In this document: positions 44,666 through 46,400 of the stretch, in pieces
Position numbering within the stretch: the first letter of the stretch is position 1
How the letters are laid out: each line of letters starts with the position of its first letter
Assembly: GCF_014696315.1 (NCBI RefSeq)
Contig: NZ_JACJPX010000065.1
Span: forward strand, 1-46,400
Reading direction: 5' to 3'
Length of the DNA stretch: 46,400 nucleotides
Source: Calothrix membranacea FACHB-236
GTDB taxonomy: Bacteria; Cyanobacteriota; Cyanobacteriia; Cyanobacteriales; Nostocaceae
Notes under the pieces: generated by a model
What the model was told of the DNA's origin: nothing
What the model saw: only the letters and a program-made list of their open reading frames with translations
Database searches by the model: none
Position numbers and translations under genes: made by a program

Positions 44666-45499
44666 GCCGCCCTATCCTTTGCGATCGCTAGCAACCACTG
44701 AAATCTCACTTATTCAAGTGTAATCATGGCAATTTAGCCTCAATTTCTCATCATCCCTGGGTTTGATTAGCCAGGTAGGTGTGATTCAACCGAATTATAT
44801 AAAGTTTTATAATGTTTTTTGATTTAAATAATACCAATTGAAAATATAGGGAAACACAGATGTGCGTCCCTACTCATGTATTTGTCGTATTCTGCTTAGA
44901 AACTGGTGTAACATTCAGCTCATCTCACTTAATTTCATCAATGAGATTGCGCTACCAATACATCTGGATGTTGCATCACCAATCAATCTAAAATCCAAAA
45001 TTTAGAATTAAAACATTTGTTTTTACTAATAACCACACAGAACAGCAGATTAACATTCATACCTTAATGGCAAGGAATCAGTTTTGCTACCAGATTTTTG
45101 TGATTAATTTCGCCAAATTTTGGAAATATGCAATATAATTTTTTGCTAACTTCAGTTTGGCTGAGGCTCTTATCACAGAACTGTGTCGGCTGATACTATG
45201 TCGCCTAAAGCATGGGTAATAAAAATATCATCCTCCCTGATATAGCAGGATATATGTAAGTAGCAACATCAGAAAATGTATTGTATAAACAAATAGTACA
45301 CAGGAGACAGATTAATGACTAAAACTAAAATTTAAGTATTCTTGACCGAAACTTCAAGAACTATCTGGAAAATGGAAAATCATAAAAAAAGTTAATCCAG
45401 ATTAATCAATCGAGTTTATATGAGATATTGTCAGGCAGTTGATGTATTAGTTTGTATGAGTAACTGTCTAGAATTTAAATTTAATTGAGTAGAAAATAC
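44666..45499. other. Long intergenic region upstream of kdpA
   Basis: 834 bp. AT-rich; no credible gene. It contains a dyad near 45229-45257 (TATCATCCT...AGGATATA) and a ribosome-site-preceded six-codon frame (45315-45335). It must hold the promoter of the second TspO gene and of kdpA. I searched for a c-di-AMP (ydaO) riboswitch pattern and could not recognise one. Confidence 0.5.
45315..45335 (+). other. Possible leader mini-ORF (MTKTKI)
   Basis: ATG at 45315 preceded by AGGAG (45302-45306), spacing 8, then six codons and TAA. It lies 164 nt before the kdpA start. Chance cannot be excluded; it could be a leader peptide or the stump of a gene. Confidence 0.25.
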
Positions 45500-46351
45500 A
45501 TGGGACAAGGTTTTTTACAAATTGGGTTAACACTGTGTATTGTGATAGCAATCACATCAGTGTTCGGAAGATACATAGCACGTGTCTTCATGGGAGAAAA
45601 AACCCTGCTTGATTCCTTAATGAATCCCATAGAGCGAAGCATCTTCGTCCTAGCGGGTGTAAAACCGAAAGATAGTATGACAGGTGGGCAATATGCCAGG
45701 GCTGTAGTATACAGTAACCTCGTCATGGGCATTGTAGTGTATTTATTAATATTTTTTCAGAGATTTTTACCCTGGAATCCCAATAGCTTAGGTGCGCCAA
45801 CCTGGGATACACTACTGCACACCACGGTTTCTTTTGTCACTAATACCGACCAGCAACACTACGCAGGTGAGACGACCTTAAGCTATTTTAGTCAGGTAGC
45901 AGCTTTGGGGTTTTTGATGTTCACCTCCGCGGCTACAGGGTTGGCGGTAGGAATTGCCTTTATTCGCGGACTCACAGGTAGAAAATTAGGTAACTTTTAT
46001 ATTGACCTCACCCGTGCCATTACCCGCATATTACTACCAATATCAGTAGTGGGCGCGATCGCACTTCTCATATTAGGTGTACCGCAAACATTAGGTGAGA
46101 CTTTAGTGGTGAGAACCCTGGAAGGCGGGACACAGTATATAGCTAGAGGGCCAGTTGCATCCTTCGAGATGATTAAAATGTTGGGTGAAAACGGTGGGGG
46201 CTTTTTTGGTGTTAACTCTGCTCACCCCTTGGAAAATCCCAATGGTGCTTCTAATTTAATAGAGCTCATAGCTATGATTTCTATCCCCGCTGCTTTGATC
46301 CCACATTCCGCAGGTGCGATCGTAAATGCTGTATTTTTGAAAATGATGTAA
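45500..46351 (+). pseudogene. kdpA: Interrupted kdpA (K+-transporting ATPase subunit A), N-terminal half only
   Basis: Reading from the ATG at 45500 (MGQGFLQIGLTLCIVIAITS; a TTG at 45485 is an alternative), the sequence is clear KdpA: FVTNTDQQHYAGETTLSYFSQ, FTSAATGLAVGIAFIRGLTG, ARGPVASFEMIKMLGENGGG and FFGVNSAHPLENPNGASNL. KdpA subunits run to ~550-560 aa, but here similarity ends after LIAMISIPAALI (~46300) and the frame reaches TAA at 46349 after ~17 unrelated residues, giving 283 aa. Selectivity loops 3 and 4 are missing from the window. The rest of kdpA and kdpBC are not seen. This is either an insertion whose far end lies outside the window or a decayed gene. Confidence 0.85.
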
Positions 46352-46367
46352 ATGCTGCATTTTGGAA
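46322..46367. repeat. Paired near-repeats at the kdpA break
   Basis: GTAAATGCTGTATTTTTGAA (46322-46341) and GTAAATGCTGCATTTTGGAA (46348-46367) match at 18 of 20 positions with a 26-bp period. Such direct repeats near the end of an inserted element can be recombinase or transposase binding sites (inference). Confidence 0.5.
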
Positions 46368-46400
46368 GCATGACAGCTTCACCATTAGATATTAGAGTAC

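Noticed and set aside
44666-45499. c-di-AMP (ydaO) riboswitch before kdpA
   Set aside because: Plausible for a potassium transporter, but I could not find the conserved core segments.

Overview
The window comes from a filamentous, probably heterocyst-forming cyanobacterium (Nostocales: Nostoc/Calothrix/Tolypothrix type). The evidence is psbY, ferredoxin-thioredoxin reductase (ftrC), cyanobacterial-type glgC, ribBA and clpC, very frequent GCGATCGC (HIP1) octamers, and many heptamer tandem repeats (STRRs) typical of this order. Genus assignment is inference. The region looks chromosomal: mostly housekeeping genes, plus repeats, two toxin-antitoxin modules and decayed genes. I found no rRNA, tRNA, CRISPR array or complete transposase gene.

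Layout. 0-6 kb (mostly minus strand): Ser/Thr kinase with a long threonine-motif repeat tail and C-terminal membrane anchor, a small inverted-repeat element with a 10-bp target duplication, a Uma2-family protein and ClpC. 6-11 kb (plus): DUF3288 protein, a subtilisin-like protease, an orphan protein, a decayed reading-frame remnant, a second Uma2 protein and a small protein that resembles the protease's own N-terminal prodomain. 11-19 kb: glycogen synthesis and breakdown (glgC, debranching enzyme) around a P-loop kinase-like protein, a DnaJ-type protein and three redox genes (GST, Prx-like, 2-Cys Prx). 19-25 kb (minus): methionine aminopeptidase, cupredoxin, M16 protease, VOC protein, zinc-ribbon protein. 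25-30 kb: gamma-carbonic-anhydrase-like protein, psbY (between two inverted copies of a palindromic repeat), folC, DUF309-ftrC pair, DUF58 protein. 30-37 kb: pilT, eno, argC, ribBA. 36.7-38.9 kb: PIN toxin/antitoxin pair, a truncated SUMF1-type gene and a DUF433/DUF5615 pair. 38.9-46.4 kb: amidase, membrane proteins, polyprenol-kinase-like protein, yidD, VanX-like dipeptidase, DUF2127, tandem TspO genes, and a kdpA whose reading frame breaks about halfway, close to the right edge.

The most unusual signals are: (1) a free-standing prodomain-like protein near a subtilase, a possible trans-acting inhibitor or folding helper; (2) repeats that entered coding sequences in frame (debranching enzyme, M16 protease) or overlap gene starts (folC, VOC, P-loop protein); (3) 34-bp perfect inverted repeats on either side of psbY; (4) the interrupted kdpA; (5) a 30-bp perfect palindrome and a 25-bp dyad next to the redox genes; and (6) a 114-bp element flanked by perfect 10-bp direct repeats.
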